NCBI GenBank assembly: GCA_013112545.1
Contig: JABFGJ010000011.1
Coordinates: forward strand, 55,058-119,057
Origin: Bacteroidota bacterium
GTDB taxonomy: Bacteria; Bacteroidota; Bacteroidia; Flavobacteriales_E; Vicingaceae
DNA length: 64,000 nucleotides
Direction: 5' to 3'
Positions within the stretch are counted from its first letter, which is position 1; each line of letters opens with the position of its first letter. Shown here piece after piece: positions 54,065 to 61,935 of this stretch. Position numbers and translations under genes: made by a program. The notes below the pieces were generated by a model. That model searched no databases. It saw only the letters and a list, made by a program, of their open reading frames with translations, and had not been told where the DNA came from.

Positions 54065-54811
54065 TTATTTTAGCTGCAATGCTAAACTCAAACCAATATG
54101 ATCTTTTGAATAAATAGGTAAAAGAGAAAAACTTGTTTTACTATTTTTTTGCCTTTTTCGTTTATCCAATGAGTATATTATTTCAGTTGAAAGAATTCCA
54201 ATTCCAGCTCCTACTAATACATCCGTTGCATCGTGTTTATTATTTAAAACCCTTAAAACCCCAACAGCTGTAGCCGATGTATAAGCTCCAATAGAATAAA
54301 AAATATTACTTTGTCCAAGTTCTTTTGACATAAATGTGGCACTTAGAAATGCTTGTGCTGTATGTCCTGAAGGAAATGCTTCTGAAGCGCTATTGTCAGG
54401 TCTTGTTTTTTTAGTCAAGTATTTTGTAGGAAAAACAATGGCCATCATTAATAATTCTGCTTTTAATAGCAGCGTAGTTTGATGCTTAAAGGTGTTTGTT
54501 GTTTTAGCACCCAATAATTTTGCAGAATATAAACCAGCTAAAGATGCATGTTGAAGAAAGTCATCAAATTCAATATGAAATGATTTGTTGGTTTTTTCAC
54601 GATAAGACGTTACTTTTTTATTAGTAAAATAAGCATTTTCTGTGCTTGCTATATAACCCGCAGCAAAAAGGAATAAAGAGACTTTGTATTCGGTTGGAAT
54701 TCTATGAACATTGGTTTCAATTTTTGTGGAATCTATAATGGTTGAAATGGATTGACTTATGGCTAATCTATATGATATAGTCAGAAAAACTAATAGACAT
54801 ATTTTTTTCAT
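54065..54811 (-). CDS. PAP2 family phosphatase-like membrane protein
   Basis: A 248-residue protein with a signal peptide (about 1-19). It has the PAP2 elements K-K-T-R-P-D near 133, the P-S-G-H-T motif near 146 and R-V-L-N-N-K-H-D-A-T-D near 186 (R-x5-H-x3-D), together the full phosphatase triad. Substrates in the family are lipid or sugar phosphates. It stands alone on the minus strand, with a 207-bp gap at its 3' side in which I see nothing else. Confidence 0.85.
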   Translation of the reverse strand: MKKICLLVFLTISYRLAISQSISTIIDSTKIETNVHRIPTEYKVSLFLFAAGYIASTENAYFTNKKVTSYREKTNKSFHIEFDDFLQHASLAGLYSAKLLGAKTTNTFKHQTTLLLKAELLMMAIVFPTKYLTKKTRPDNSASEAFPSGHTAQAFLSATFMSKELGQSNIFYSIGAYTSATAVGVLRVLNNKHDATDVLVGAGIGILSTEIIYSLDKRKRQKNSKTSFSLLPIYSKDHIGLSLALQLK

Positions 54812-54995
54812 GGAATGCGAGAATACGTATTTTTTTCAAAACCCAAATAATTTTTTTTAAGAATGAATTTGGTTAAACTATTTTAGTTTTTATAAAAATA
54901 CAAGCAGGATTTAAGGTCTAAACCTAAATCTTGTTTAATTTCCGATTTTAGCTAATCTTAATTTTAACTCTTCTAATCAGTAGTATTATAACAAT

Positions 54996-56162
54996 ATGAG
55001 CATACAAAACTTATTTCTAACCAAAAAATCGCTAAATAAATTTTTTGATAATATACCTTTTGGAGTTTTTGTCATGGATAATACAGGTAGAATTAGTTCA
55101 AGCAATAAAGCTGCCGATGAGATTTTGTGCATGAGTAAAGTAGAAATAAAGCAAATATCGTTGTTTGATATAATTTCGCCCAAAGATATTCAAGCATTTG
55201 GGACCTATTTCAATCAGATTATCGCTCAAAATGATACCGAAGACGACCTGATAGAGATTGAAGTAAAAAATGGGAAAGGAGAGTTTTTAGTTATAGAAGT
55301 TAGAGTAAATATCAATATTGTAGAAGAAGACAATCACTTCATTGTTGTGATAAATAATATTTCAAAACGAAGAAAACTTGAATTAGCTTTTCAACAACAA
55401 TCGAAAAGCCATAAAGTAATGCAAGAAAAGCTAGCGAAAGAACAAGAGTTGAGCGAATTGAAATCTAGATTTGTTACGATTGCTTCTCATGAGTTTAGAA
55501 CTCCTCTTGCTGGCATATTGTCATCTGTAAACTTAATAGCGAGGTATATAGATGCAGATAAAAAAGAGGGAGTTGTTTTAAATCATGAGTTAAAAGTAAA
55601 AAACCATTTTACAAAGATTAAAGAATCAGTTGGGAATTTAACTCAAATTTTAAATGAGTTTTTATCCTTAGCAAAACTCGAAGAAGGTAAGGTTGTTTCA
55701 CAATTGAAATTATTAAACCTGAAAGAATTGGGTGAAGAAATTCATGAGGAATTATTACAATTAGCTAAAGAAAACCAAGAGATTACAATGAATTTCGATT
55801 TGCAAAAAGTTGAATGCAGATTAGATTATAACATGATAAGGAATATTTTATTAAACCTTGGAACTAATGCTATAAAATATTCAAAAAGTAACTCTAAAAT
55901 TGAGTTTATGTTTAAGATGGATTCGGAAATACTATCAATTCAAGTAAAAGATAATGGTATTGGAATTCCTGAGAATGAACAAAGTAAATTGTTTGGTCGT
56001 TTTTTTAGAGCAAAAAATGTGACCAATTTGCAAGGAACAGGTTTGGGATTAAATATTGTAAAAAAATACATCGAATTAATGCATGGTTCCATTAGATTTG
56101 AGAGTCAAGAGAATGTAGGAACATGTTTTTTCATTGAAATACCACAAAACTATGCAGTTTAA
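54996..56162 (+). CDS. PAS domain sensor histidine kinase
   Basis: A 388-residue cytoplasmic kinase with no transmembrane segment. Order: PAS (about 12-122; F-G-V-F-V-M-D-N-T-G-R-I near 22), a short coiled coil (124-158), the HisKA dimerisation domain with phospho-acceptor His165 in S-H-E-F-R-T-P, and an ATPase (N-box N-L-G-T-N-A-I-K-Y-S, D-N-G-I-G-I-P, G-T-G-L-G-L-N-I). It overlaps the next gene (the hybrid regulator) by 11 bp, so the two form a pair. The signal is presumably soluble and intracellular. Confidence 0.93.
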   Translation: MSIQNLFLTKKSLNKFFDNIPFGVFVMDNTGRISSSNKAADEILCMSKVEIKQISLFDIISPKDIQAFGTYFNQIIAQNDTEDDLIEIEVKNGKGEFLVIEVRVNINIVEEDNHFIVVINNISKRRKLELAFQQQSKSHKVMQEKLAKEQELSELKSRFVTIASHEFRTPLAGILSSVNLIARYIDADKKEGVVLNHELKVKNHFTKIKESVGNLTQILNEFLSLAKLEEGKVVSQLKLLNLKELGEEIHEELLQLAKENQEITMNFDLQKVECRLDYNMIRNILLNLGTNAIKYSKSNSKIEFMFKMDSEILSIQVKDNGIGIPENEQSKLFGRFFRAKNVTNLQGTGLGLNIVKKYIELMHGSIRFESQENVGTCFFIEIPQNYAV

Positions 56163-57204
56163 AATATTAGTAATAGAAGATGATCGAATCATGCGTGAAA
56201 ACACTTCGGAATTGTTAGAGTTATCTGGCTATGAAGTAGCTAGTGCAGAAAACGGCAAAAAAGGCGTAGAATTAGTAAAAACATTTAAACCTGATTTAAT
56301 TGTTTGTGATATAATGATGCCAGAACTAGACGGTTTTGGAGTGTTGTATATTTTATCTAAAAATCCTAAAACTGCGAATATTCCTTTTATTTTTTTAAGC
56401 GCAAAAACAGAAAAAATAGATTTGAGAAAAGGAATGAATTTAGGCGCTGATGACTATATAACAAAACCATTTGATGATATGGAGTTATTAAGTGCAGTTG
56501 AAAGTAGGCTAAGGAAATTAGAAAATTTTAAGAAAGAATATAGTAATCAATTAGTTGATATAGAGTCATTGTTGAGCGATGCAAGTGATTTAAAAATTAT
56601 AGAATCTCTTACAGAAACAAGAAAACTTTATCCTTATGATGCAAAAGAGTTTATCTATAGGGAAGGAGATATGCCACAGTTTTTATATTTTATAAATCGA
56701 GGCAAAGTAAAAACATATCGGCTAAACGACGACATGAAAGAATACATTTTAGAGGTTCATTCTGCTGGAGACTTTTTGGGATATAAATCGCTTATAGAAG
56801 ATCGAGATTATGATGAATATGCTGTGCCACTTGAGAAAACTGAAATATATAAAATTCCGAAACTTGAATTTTTAAATTTAATTTATTCCAATCAAGAAGT
56901 AGCGAATAAAATGATTCAAATGCTTTCTAAAAGGGTTACTGAAAAAGAACAACAATTAGTTCAATTAGCTTATGACTCAGTTAAAAAAAGAATTATTTTA
57001 CAGATTAAAAAACTGAGTAAAGACTTTAATCAAAAAGAAATTGATTTTTCTAGGGGTGATTTTGCTAAGCTGATTGGAACATCTAAAGAAACATTGGTGA
57101 GGGTTTTAACCAGCCTTAAAGAAGATGGATTAATCACTTCAAATGGACATAATGTAGAAATTATTGATTTCCATGGACTAAACAAAATGCTAGAATATAG
57201 CTAA
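56152..57204 (+). CDS. Hybrid response regulator: REC, cNMP-binding and HTH_Crp domains
   Basis: A 350-residue regulator; start at ATG 56152 (an upstream ATG at 56134 adds six residues). Receiver domain 1-120 (D10, D11, phospho-acceptor Asp53 in V-C-D-I-M-M-P), Crp-like cNMP fold about 150-260 (Y-R-E-G-D near 168) and a Crp-type HTH about 275-345. The recognition helix reads S-K-E-T-L-V-R-V: Glu and Arg match those that FNR/CRP use to contact TGA-type half-sites. It is coupled to the PAS kinase (11-bp overlap). Three perfect FNR-type boxes precede the following transcription units. Confidence 0.93.
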   Translation: MQFKILVIEDDRIMRENTSELLELSGYEVASAENGKKGVELVKTFKPDLIVCDIMMPELDGFGVLYILSKNPKTANIPFIFLSAKTEKIDLRKGMNLGADDYITKPFDDMELLSAVESRLRKLENFKKEYSNQLVDIESLLSDASDLKIIESLTETRKLYPYDAKEFIYREGDMPQFLYFINRGKVKTYRLNDDMKEYILEVHSAGDFLGYKSLIEDRDYDEYAVPLEKTEIYKIPKLEFLNLIYSNQEVANKMIQMLSKRVTEKEQQLVQLAYDSVKKRIILQIKKLSKDFNQKEIDFSRGDFAKLIGTSKETLVRVLTSLKEDGLITSNGHNVEIIDFHGLNKMLEYS

Positions 57205-57216
57205 TTAGATGCAGCG

Positions 57217-57230
57217 TTGATTTTTATCAA
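57217..57230. promoter_or_regulatory. FNR/CRP-type box 1 (TTGAT-TTTT-ATCAA)
   Basis: Perfect inverted repeat identical in its arms to the E. coli FNR consensus, 65 bp before the ATG of the baeRF-like gene and 13 bp after the hybrid regulator gene. It is probably the binding site of that regulator. Confidence 0.65.
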
Positions 57231-57294
57231 TGATTATTTCAGTAGTATATCAATAGTTCTAAAATAGTATTAGGTGACTTTTGGTTTCATAATT

Positions 57295-58386
57295 ATGAAG
57301 CAGAATTACTTTTCTAACCAATATGTCGATATTAAAAATCCCGAGTTAATCGATAGAAAATCGTTTGAATACTTAGCAGGATATCAAGATGTCTATTGCA
57401 TGACTATTAATTTGCCGCCCAAATTTAAAACCAAGGATTCTATTGAGAATTTAACTAGAGAATTCAAAAATCAGCTTATTAATTCTAATCAACAACTTGA
57501 TTATCAAGGATTGAATGTAGCTAGTTTTAAAAATTTGATTCGAAATTTATTGGATGTATTTCAGAATTGGAATGATTTTCATCATCATAAAAGCCTAGTG
57601 ATTTATTGCTCTACAACATTTGTCAAAACCTATTATGCACCAATAGAATTACCATTTAAGATCTACTTAAACAATCATTTTTACTTAAAAACGGTTTCAC
57701 AATTATTTAACTCAGTTACTCAGAAACTGATACTTTACATTTCTGAAAGCCATTCTAGCTTGTTTGAGTTGAAAAATGTTGCATATGAAAAAAGATTTGA
57801 GATTAAGAACAATAAAAGGATAGAAAGCTATCCCAACAAGTATATTGGCTTAATACACAATGAAGTCACGAATTTAAAGGAATTAAAAGATCAAAAACAG
57901 CTAGTCTCCTTATTAGTAACTGGCAAAAAAGAACTGGTTGATAGTTTTATTAAGAAGTCAGTAAATAAAATTTCCAATATGGAATCAATTTACGTTTCAG
58001 AAACTAAAGCAATAGATGAAATAAAAGAAAAGACAATCTCTAAGCTAGGCTCGATTATACAAAATCAAGCAGAAATTTTTCGCTTGCAAGCAAAGAGTAG
58101 TGAAATAATAGATAAAGAGTTAGATGTAATTATTAAGGCTTCAAATCAAGGTGAAATTAAAAATTTATTTATCGAAAAAGATTTTGAATTATTTGGTGAA
58201 TATGACATAAATAATGATTTTGTTTTTGTTGGAAATGAGGAGGATCGCTTAGGGTCGCTAGCAAATATGGCAGCAGTTAAAACAGTGCTAAACAACGGAA
58301 ATGTATTTTTATTGTCAAAAGAAGAAATGCCAATTCAAAATTGCGGGATGAATGCAGTAGTCAGTTTAATACCAGATATTGAATAA
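57295..58386 (+). CDS. baeRF-like protein (bacterial archaeo-eukaryotic release factor homologue)
   Basis: A 363-residue protein; start at ATG 57295 (a GTG at 57274 would add seven residues). It has the layout of bacterial eRF1-like (baeRF) proteins: an N-terminal part with V-Y-C-M-T-I-N-L-P-P near 32, a middle part with two strand motifs (L-V-I-Y-C-S, L-I-L-Y-I-S-E), and an eRF1 domain-3-like end with A-A-V-K-T-V-L-N-N-G-N-V-F-L-L. Such proteins are predicted to act at the ribosome in stress or stalled translation. The family call is from memory of this architecture. Confidence 0.72.
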   Translation: MKQNYFSNQYVDIKNPELIDRKSFEYLAGYQDVYCMTINLPPKFKTKDSIENLTREFKNQLINSNQQLDYQGLNVASFKNLIRNLLDVFQNWNDFHHHKSLVIYCSTTFVKTYYAPIELPFKIYLNNHFYLKTVSQLFNSVTQKLILYISESHSSLFELKNVAYEKRFEIKNNKRIESYPNKYIGLIHNEVTNLKELKDQKQLVSLLVTGKKELVDSFIKKSVNKISNMESIYVSETKAIDEIKEKTISKLGSIIQNQAEIFRLQAKSSEIIDKELDVIIKASNQGEIKNLFIEKDFELFGEYDINNDFVFVGNEEDRLGSLANMAAVKTVLNNGNVFLLSKEEMPIQNCGMNAVVSLIPDIE

Positions 58387-58432
58387 AACTCTTTCGTTTT
58401 GTCGCCTTACTTAATAAGAATCAATCTGAATG

Positions 58433-58446
58433 TTGATTTGTATCAA
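58433..58446. promoter_or_regulatory. FNR/CRP-type box 2 (TTGAT-TTGT-ATCAA)
   Basis: Perfect 5-4-5 dyad in the 114-bp gap before the lipoprotein operon. A TTTG at 58473-58476 lies 34-37 bp downstream of its centre, giving a predicted start near 58481 and a box centre near -41.5, the class II activator position. Confidence 0.68.
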
Positions 58447-58500
58447 TCTTAAATTTATTGTCTAACACGACCTTTGACTTAATAATCAAAAATACAAATT

Positions 58501-58878
58501 ATGAAGACTAATAAATTAATTCTCGGACTTTCTATAATAATGATTGCGATTACAGTTTTCGGATGTGATTCAAAAACTACTGCTGAGGATGTAAAAGTAG
58601 AAACGAAAGAAGCAATTGAAGAAACTGGAGACTTTTTGGCTGATAAGAAAAGTGAACTCAAGAGAGAAATTACAGGTACTGAACAGAGCCTTTCTGATAA
58701 AATGAAAGAAAGAGTAGAGGATGCTTCAGATGAAACCAAAAGTAAGTTTGAAGCATGGAGCAAAGAGCTGAAAGAAACTAAAAACGAGCTTAATGAAGCT
58801 ACGAAGGACAATATTGATAAAATCGAAAAACGAATAATAGAACTTAAAAAAGAAATTAAAGAAGGCATGGATGCCTAG
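58501..58878 (+). CDS. Small helical lipoprotein
   Basis: A 125-residue protein: lipoprotein signal with lipobox V-F-G-C (Cys22), then an almost wholly helical, highly charged, Lys/Glu-rich body with coiled-coil character (about 55-120), related in style to sll1863- or ElaB-like stress proteins. I cannot assign a specific family. It is first in an operon with a YtxH protein and a holin-like protein and is preceded by FNR-type box 2. Confidence 0.8.
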   Translation: MKTNKLILGLSIIMIAITVFGCDSKTTAEDVKVETKEAIEETGDFLADKKSELKREITGTEQSLSDKMKERVEDASDETKSKFEAWSKELKETKNELNEATKDNIDKIEKRIIELKKEIKEGMDA

Positions 58879-58903
58879 TATTAACAATTAAATAAATAAT
58901 AAC

Positions 58904-59143
58904 ATGGAAAACACAACAAAAAGCGCATTGTATATCTTAGGTGGATTTGCAGCTGGAGTAATTACAGGAATTTTAACAGCTCCTAAGAGCGGTAAAGAAA
59001 CAAGAGCGGATATTACTAGTGAAATGGAAAAATTGCAACAAAAAATAGAGCAATTAACTGGTTCAGCTAAGTCCACTGCTGTAGAGAAAATTAATGAGCT
59101 TAAAAATTCAATTAAAGAATTAGAAGCACAGATTAAAAACTAG
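58904..59143 (+). CDS. YtxH domain protein
   Basis: A 79-residue protein with one N-terminal membrane segment (about residues 8-25; G-F-A-A-G-V-I-T-G-I-L-T-A-P-K-S-G-K-E), which is the YtxH signature, and a Lys/Glu-rich helical tail. YtxH proteins are general-stress-associated in several bacteria. It lies 25 bp after the lipoprotein gene in the same operon. Confidence 0.88.
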   Translation: MENTTKSALYILGGFAAGVITGILTAPKSGKETRADITSEMEKLQQKIEQLTGSAKSTAVEKINELKNSIKELEAQIKN

Positions 59144-59165
59144 AGACTAGCTCAAAAAGAATAAA

Positions 59166-59510
59166 ATGTCAGAATTTAAAACTCAAATAGAATCAATTAG
59201 AAAAGATGCAGTGGATTTGATCGATCTTCACATCAAACAAGTAAAGTTTGATGTGATAGAACGAATCGCTGAAGAGCGTGCTAAGTTCATTTTTGCTTCT
59301 ATGGCAACTTTTGCATTTTTTTTGGTTGCATTTCTAGGAAGTATTTTTTTCGCACTAATTGCAAATGAATATACTAACAGCAACTATTTAGGTTATGGAA
59401 TTATAGCTGCAATTTGGACTATACTTTTCATTTTCGGAATACTATTTAAAAGCCAAATTAAATCAGCTTTATTTAATCGATTTATAAATAAAAACATTCC
59501 AAGCTCATGA
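59166..59510 (+). CDS. Phage holin family (DUF1469-like) membrane protein
   Basis: A 114-residue protein with two hydrophobic segments (about residues 45-65 and 74-95) between amphipathic ends, matching the putative actinobacterial holin-X/DUF1469 group often found beside YtxH and ElaB-like genes. It is not evidence for a prophage. Its stop overlaps the next gene (ATGA). Confidence 0.78.
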   Translation: MSEFKTQIESIRKDAVDLIDLHIKQVKFDVIERIAEERAKFIFASMATFAFFLVAFLGSIFFALIANEYTNSNYLGYGIIAAIWTILFIFGILFKSQIKSALFNRFINKNIPSS

Positions 59511-59803
59511 ATACCTTATCAAAATTCCATCTAGCGAAACATTCCAACGAAAAGAAGATTATGCTGAAACAATTAGAGATAAATGCTAAAATTGATAAGC
59601 TAACCAATATGGATAATCTTTTAATTAATTCATTTAAGTCTGTTCTTTCAAATATAAAAACAGGTAAGTCAGATTCGACAAATTCAAAGAACTCAAGTTC
59701 GACAAATTCATTTCAAAAAGGGATTGAATTATTTGAATCATTTAGAGATTTGGTTTATAATTTCAAGCATATATATTCAACTTTTAGAAGTAATAAAAAC
59801 TAA
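59507..59803 (+). CDS. Hypothetical protein, last gene of the YtxH operon
   Basis: A 98-residue basic protein without signal or membrane segment: a helical N-terminal half, a Ser/Asn/Thr-rich linker (about 52-68) with two nearly identical short stretches, and a helical tail. I do not recognise a family. Overlap with the holin-like gene by 4 bp supports a real, co-translated gene. A stem-loop follows 22 bp later. Confidence 0.65.
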   Translation: MNTLSKFHLAKHSNEKKIMLKQLEINAKIDKLTNMDNLLINSFKSVLSNIKTGKSDSTNSKNSSSTNSFQKGIELFESFRDLVYNFKHIYSTFRSNKN

Positions 59804-59824
59804 AAATCTAGCTAATTAAGAATA

Positions 59825-59849
59825 AAAAGGCACTTTATTAATGCCTTTT
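59825..59849 (+). terminator. Stem-loop terminator of the YtxH operon
   Basis: Perfect 8-bp arms AAAAGGCA / TGCCTTTT with a 9-nt loop, ending in four T residues, 22 bp after the last gene of the operon. Confidence 0.75.
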
Positions 59850-59865
59850 AATTTCAGCTATTACA

Positions 59866-59879
59866 TTGATAAGAATCAA
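59866..59879. promoter_or_regulatory. FNR/CRP-type box 3 (TTGAT-AAGA-ATCAA)
   Basis: Perfect 5-4-5 dyad 17 bp after the operon terminator and 181 bp before the outer-membrane-like gene at 60060. It is farther from its gene than the other two boxes. The rest of the 256-bp gap (59804-60059) shows no gene. Confidence 0.55.
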
Positions 59880-60059
59880 CACGCCTAGTCTGTTTTGCTC
59901 AATTTATATACAAGCCAACTGAGGTAAATTTACTTGAACTTAAAAGCACTAATGAAAAGTAATCCAAGAGTAGCTTGTGTTAGTGATTATTACAGTTTCA
60001 TAATTTGAAAAAAGAGAAAAGTATATAAATTCAAAATGATAATTAAAAAACAAAACAAA

Positions 60060-60554
60060 ATGAAAGTAAATTTAAAACGACTGGTATTTACATCCAGTCT
60101 AATGTTGATGATCGTATTTGCTGCGACTTCTCAAAATTATAATTCTGCAATAGGTGTTCGAGGTGGTAGTTTAAATGGATTGACATTTAAACACTTTTTA
60201 GGGTCTAATGCCGCATTTGAAGGTATATTAGCAACAAGATGGCGCGGGTTTCATGTAACTGGTCTTTATGAAAAGCATGCAACAGCATTTAATAATGAGC
60301 AGTTTCAATGGTATTATGGAGCAGGAGTCCACGTAGGTTTTTACGATGGATATAAAAATCATCCTTATTTTCATGATGATGATCACAATAAGGATTATGT
60401 AGTGATTGGAATTGACGGAATTCTAGGATTAGAATATGCGATAGAAGCAATTCCAATATCAATAGGAATAGATTGGAAACCCGAATTTAATATCGTTGGA
60501 TACTCTGGGTTTTGGTTTGGGGATGGCGGAATTGCTATTCGATATTATTGGTAA
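60060..60554 (+). CDS. Outer-membrane-like beta-rich protein, paralogue 1
   Basis: A 164-residue exported protein; ATG 60060 gives a signal peptide ending near residue 25 (T-S-Q); an earlier in-frame ATG at 60036 adds eight residues. The mature part begins Y-N-S-A-I-G-V-R-G-G and ends F-G-D-G-G-I-A-I-R-Y-Y-W, with a final aromatic residue as in outer-membrane beta barrels. It contains H-x7-H-x-D-D-D near 100. No specific function is known to me. A close paralogue follows at 60690. Confidence 0.82.
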   Translation: MKVNLKRLVFTSSLMLMIVFAATSQNYNSAIGVRGGSLNGLTFKHFLGSNAAFEGILATRWRGFHVTGLYEKHATAFNNEQFQWYYGAGVHVGFYDGYKNHPYFHDDDHNKDYVVIGIDGILGLEYAIEAIPISIGIDWKPEFNIVGYSGFWFGDGGIAIRYYW

Positions 60555-60575
60555 TTCTGTTTTAATTAAATTCAG

Positions 60576-60606
60576 TCCCTCTTATCTTATAAGGGGGATT
60601 TTTTTT
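60576..60606 (+). terminator. Rho-independent terminator after paralogue 1
   Basis: A 9-bp stem (60577-60585 with 60589-60597, one G-U pair, 3-nt loop) plus an outer T-A pair, followed by a run of eight T. It separates the two paralogous genes into different transcripts. Confidence 0.88.
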
Positions 60607-60689
60607 GTTTTTTTCCCTTCTTTAATTGAAACAAATTAATAAACAATATATATTTATTAGTTCCAAATTAGGACTTTTGCAATAAAAAC

Positions 60690-61175
60690 ATGATGAATAA
60701 ATTTGGGTTAATTCTAATTTTTGGATTGTTATTTTCTTTAGGAATTACAAAGCTATCAGCTCAAAACTATTCAACAGCAGCTGGAGTAAGAGGTGGTGGT
60801 TTAAATGCTATTAGTGTTAAACACTTTGTTGATGATGGGCGAGCTTTGGAAGGAATTGTTGCTACACGTTGGAGAGGAATGCAAATTACGGGTTTATATC
60901 AAATTCATGCCCAGGCTTTTAATGTAGAAAACCTTTATTGGTATTACGGTGGTGGAGCACACATTGGTTTTTTTAATGGATATAAAGACCACCCTTATTT
61001 TGATGATGATAAAAGCTATACCAACATTGGAATCGATGGGGTTATTGGCTTAGAATATGTTTTCCAAGAAATTCCTATTAACATCAGTGTAGATTGGAAA
61101 CCTGAATTTAACATTATAGGAGCAAGCGGTGTTTGGTTTGGAGATGGCGGAATCGCCATTCGTTATTATTGGTAA
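60690..61175 (+). CDS. Outer-membrane-like beta-rich protein, paralogue 2
   Basis: A 161-residue protein with a signal peptide (ends near residue 24, S-A-Q) and a mature part clearly homologous to that at 60060, including A-T-R-W-R-G, a G-Y-K-D-H-P-Y-F-D-D-D segment, V-D-W-K-P-E-F-N-I and the same final W-F-G-D-G-G-I-A-I-R-Y-Y-W-type end. It is a tandem duplicate with its own transcript, because the copies are separated by a terminator. No FNR-type box precedes this copy. Confidence 0.82.
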   Translation: MMNKFGLILIFGLLFSLGITKLSAQNYSTAAGVRGGGLNAISVKHFVDDGRALEGIVATRWRGMQITGLYQIHAQAFNVENLYWYYGGGAHIGFFNGYKDHPYFDDDKSYTNIGIDGVIGLEYVFQEIPINISVDWKPEFNIIGASGVWFGDGGIAIRYYW

Positions 61176-61260
61176 TCATTTTATAAAAAGTGTTGCTTCT
61201 TTATTTCTCATTTTTTTCTTAAATAAATCAACATTGTTTCTTTAGATTAATTCATGTGGT

Positions 61261-61291
61261 TTTCTAAATTCATATATATTGATTACTTTTG
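61261..61291 (+). promoter_or_regulatory. Near-consensus promoter of the tetR operon
   Basis: TTTC (61261-61264, one base from TTTG), 19 bp, then TACTTTTG (61284-61291), a full TAnnTTTG match. It lies 53 bp before the ATG at 61345. Confidence 0.65.
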
Positions 61292-61314
61292 TTAGTGAAT
61301 GCTTACTAACAAAA
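61287..61314. promoter_or_regulatory. TetR operator candidate (perfect palindrome)
   Basis: 10-bp perfect arms TTTTGTTAGT / ACTAACAAAA (61287-61296 and 61305-61314) with an 8-bp spacer. The left arm overlaps the -7 box, so bound repressor would block transcription of the tetR operon. Confidence 0.7.
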
Positions 61315-61344
61315 TATAATACATTCTTATTTAATATCATTAAA

Positions 61345-61935
61345 ATGGAGCTTGCTTTTACAGAAAGACAGATAGAAATCATTATAGCCGCCACTAATCG
61401 GATTGATACTCACGGAATTCAGGAGTTAACGATTAAGAATTTAGCTGCGGATATTGGCCTGTCTGAAGCTGCACTTTACCGACATTTTAAAGGTAAAAAT
61501 GATATTTTGCTAGGGATGCTGAACTACTTTATTGTTAATATGAATAAGCGATTAAGCTTAATTATGAGCGAATCTCACTCCAGTTCATCAAGCTTACTTA
61601 AGTCAATTTTTGAATCACAATTAGCGTCATTTCAGTTAAACCCTTCTATAGTAAGTGTTATTTTCTCAGAAGGTATTTTCCATTTTAACAACGAGCTTTC
61701 AGCTAAAGTATCCTATATAATGAAGATGATGCAAGAAAACATTGAACAAATTGTTAAGTCAGGACAAGATAATAATGAGTTTTCTACACTAATTGGTAGT
61801 GAAGCTTTAACCACGATTATAATGGGAACGATGAGATTGGTTGTGTTAAAATGGAAATTGTCAGGGCATAAAACAAATTTAGATAACGAAGGCGCCATTG
61901 TGCTGAATGGAATTATTAAAATGATAAGCCGATGA
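61345..61935 (+). CDS. TetR/AcrR family transcriptional regulator
   Basis: A 196-residue regulator. ATG 61345 is chosen; an in-frame extension to 61279 would include the promoter and operator. The N-terminal HTH reads I-K-N-L-A-A-D-I-G-L-S-E-A-A-L-Y-R-H-F-K-G-K near 28-49, the TetR signature. The C-terminal ligand domain is helical and variable. It is first in a five-gene operon (ATGA overlap with the next) and probably autoregulated through the palindrome upstream. Confidence 0.93.
   Translation: MELAFTERQIEIIIAATNRIDTHGIQELTIKNLAADIGLSEAALYRHFKGKNDILLGMLNYFIVNMNKRLSLIMSESHSSSSSLLKSIFESQLASFQLNPSIVSVIFSEGIFHFNNELSAKVSYIMKMMQENIEQIVKSGQDNNEFSTLIGSEALTTIIMGTMRLVVLKWKLSGHKTNLDNEGAIVLNGIIKMISR

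Noticed and set aside
59166..59510. Holin-like gene as sign of a prophage
   Set aside because: No other phage genes nearby; this family commonly accompanies YtxH-type stress genes.
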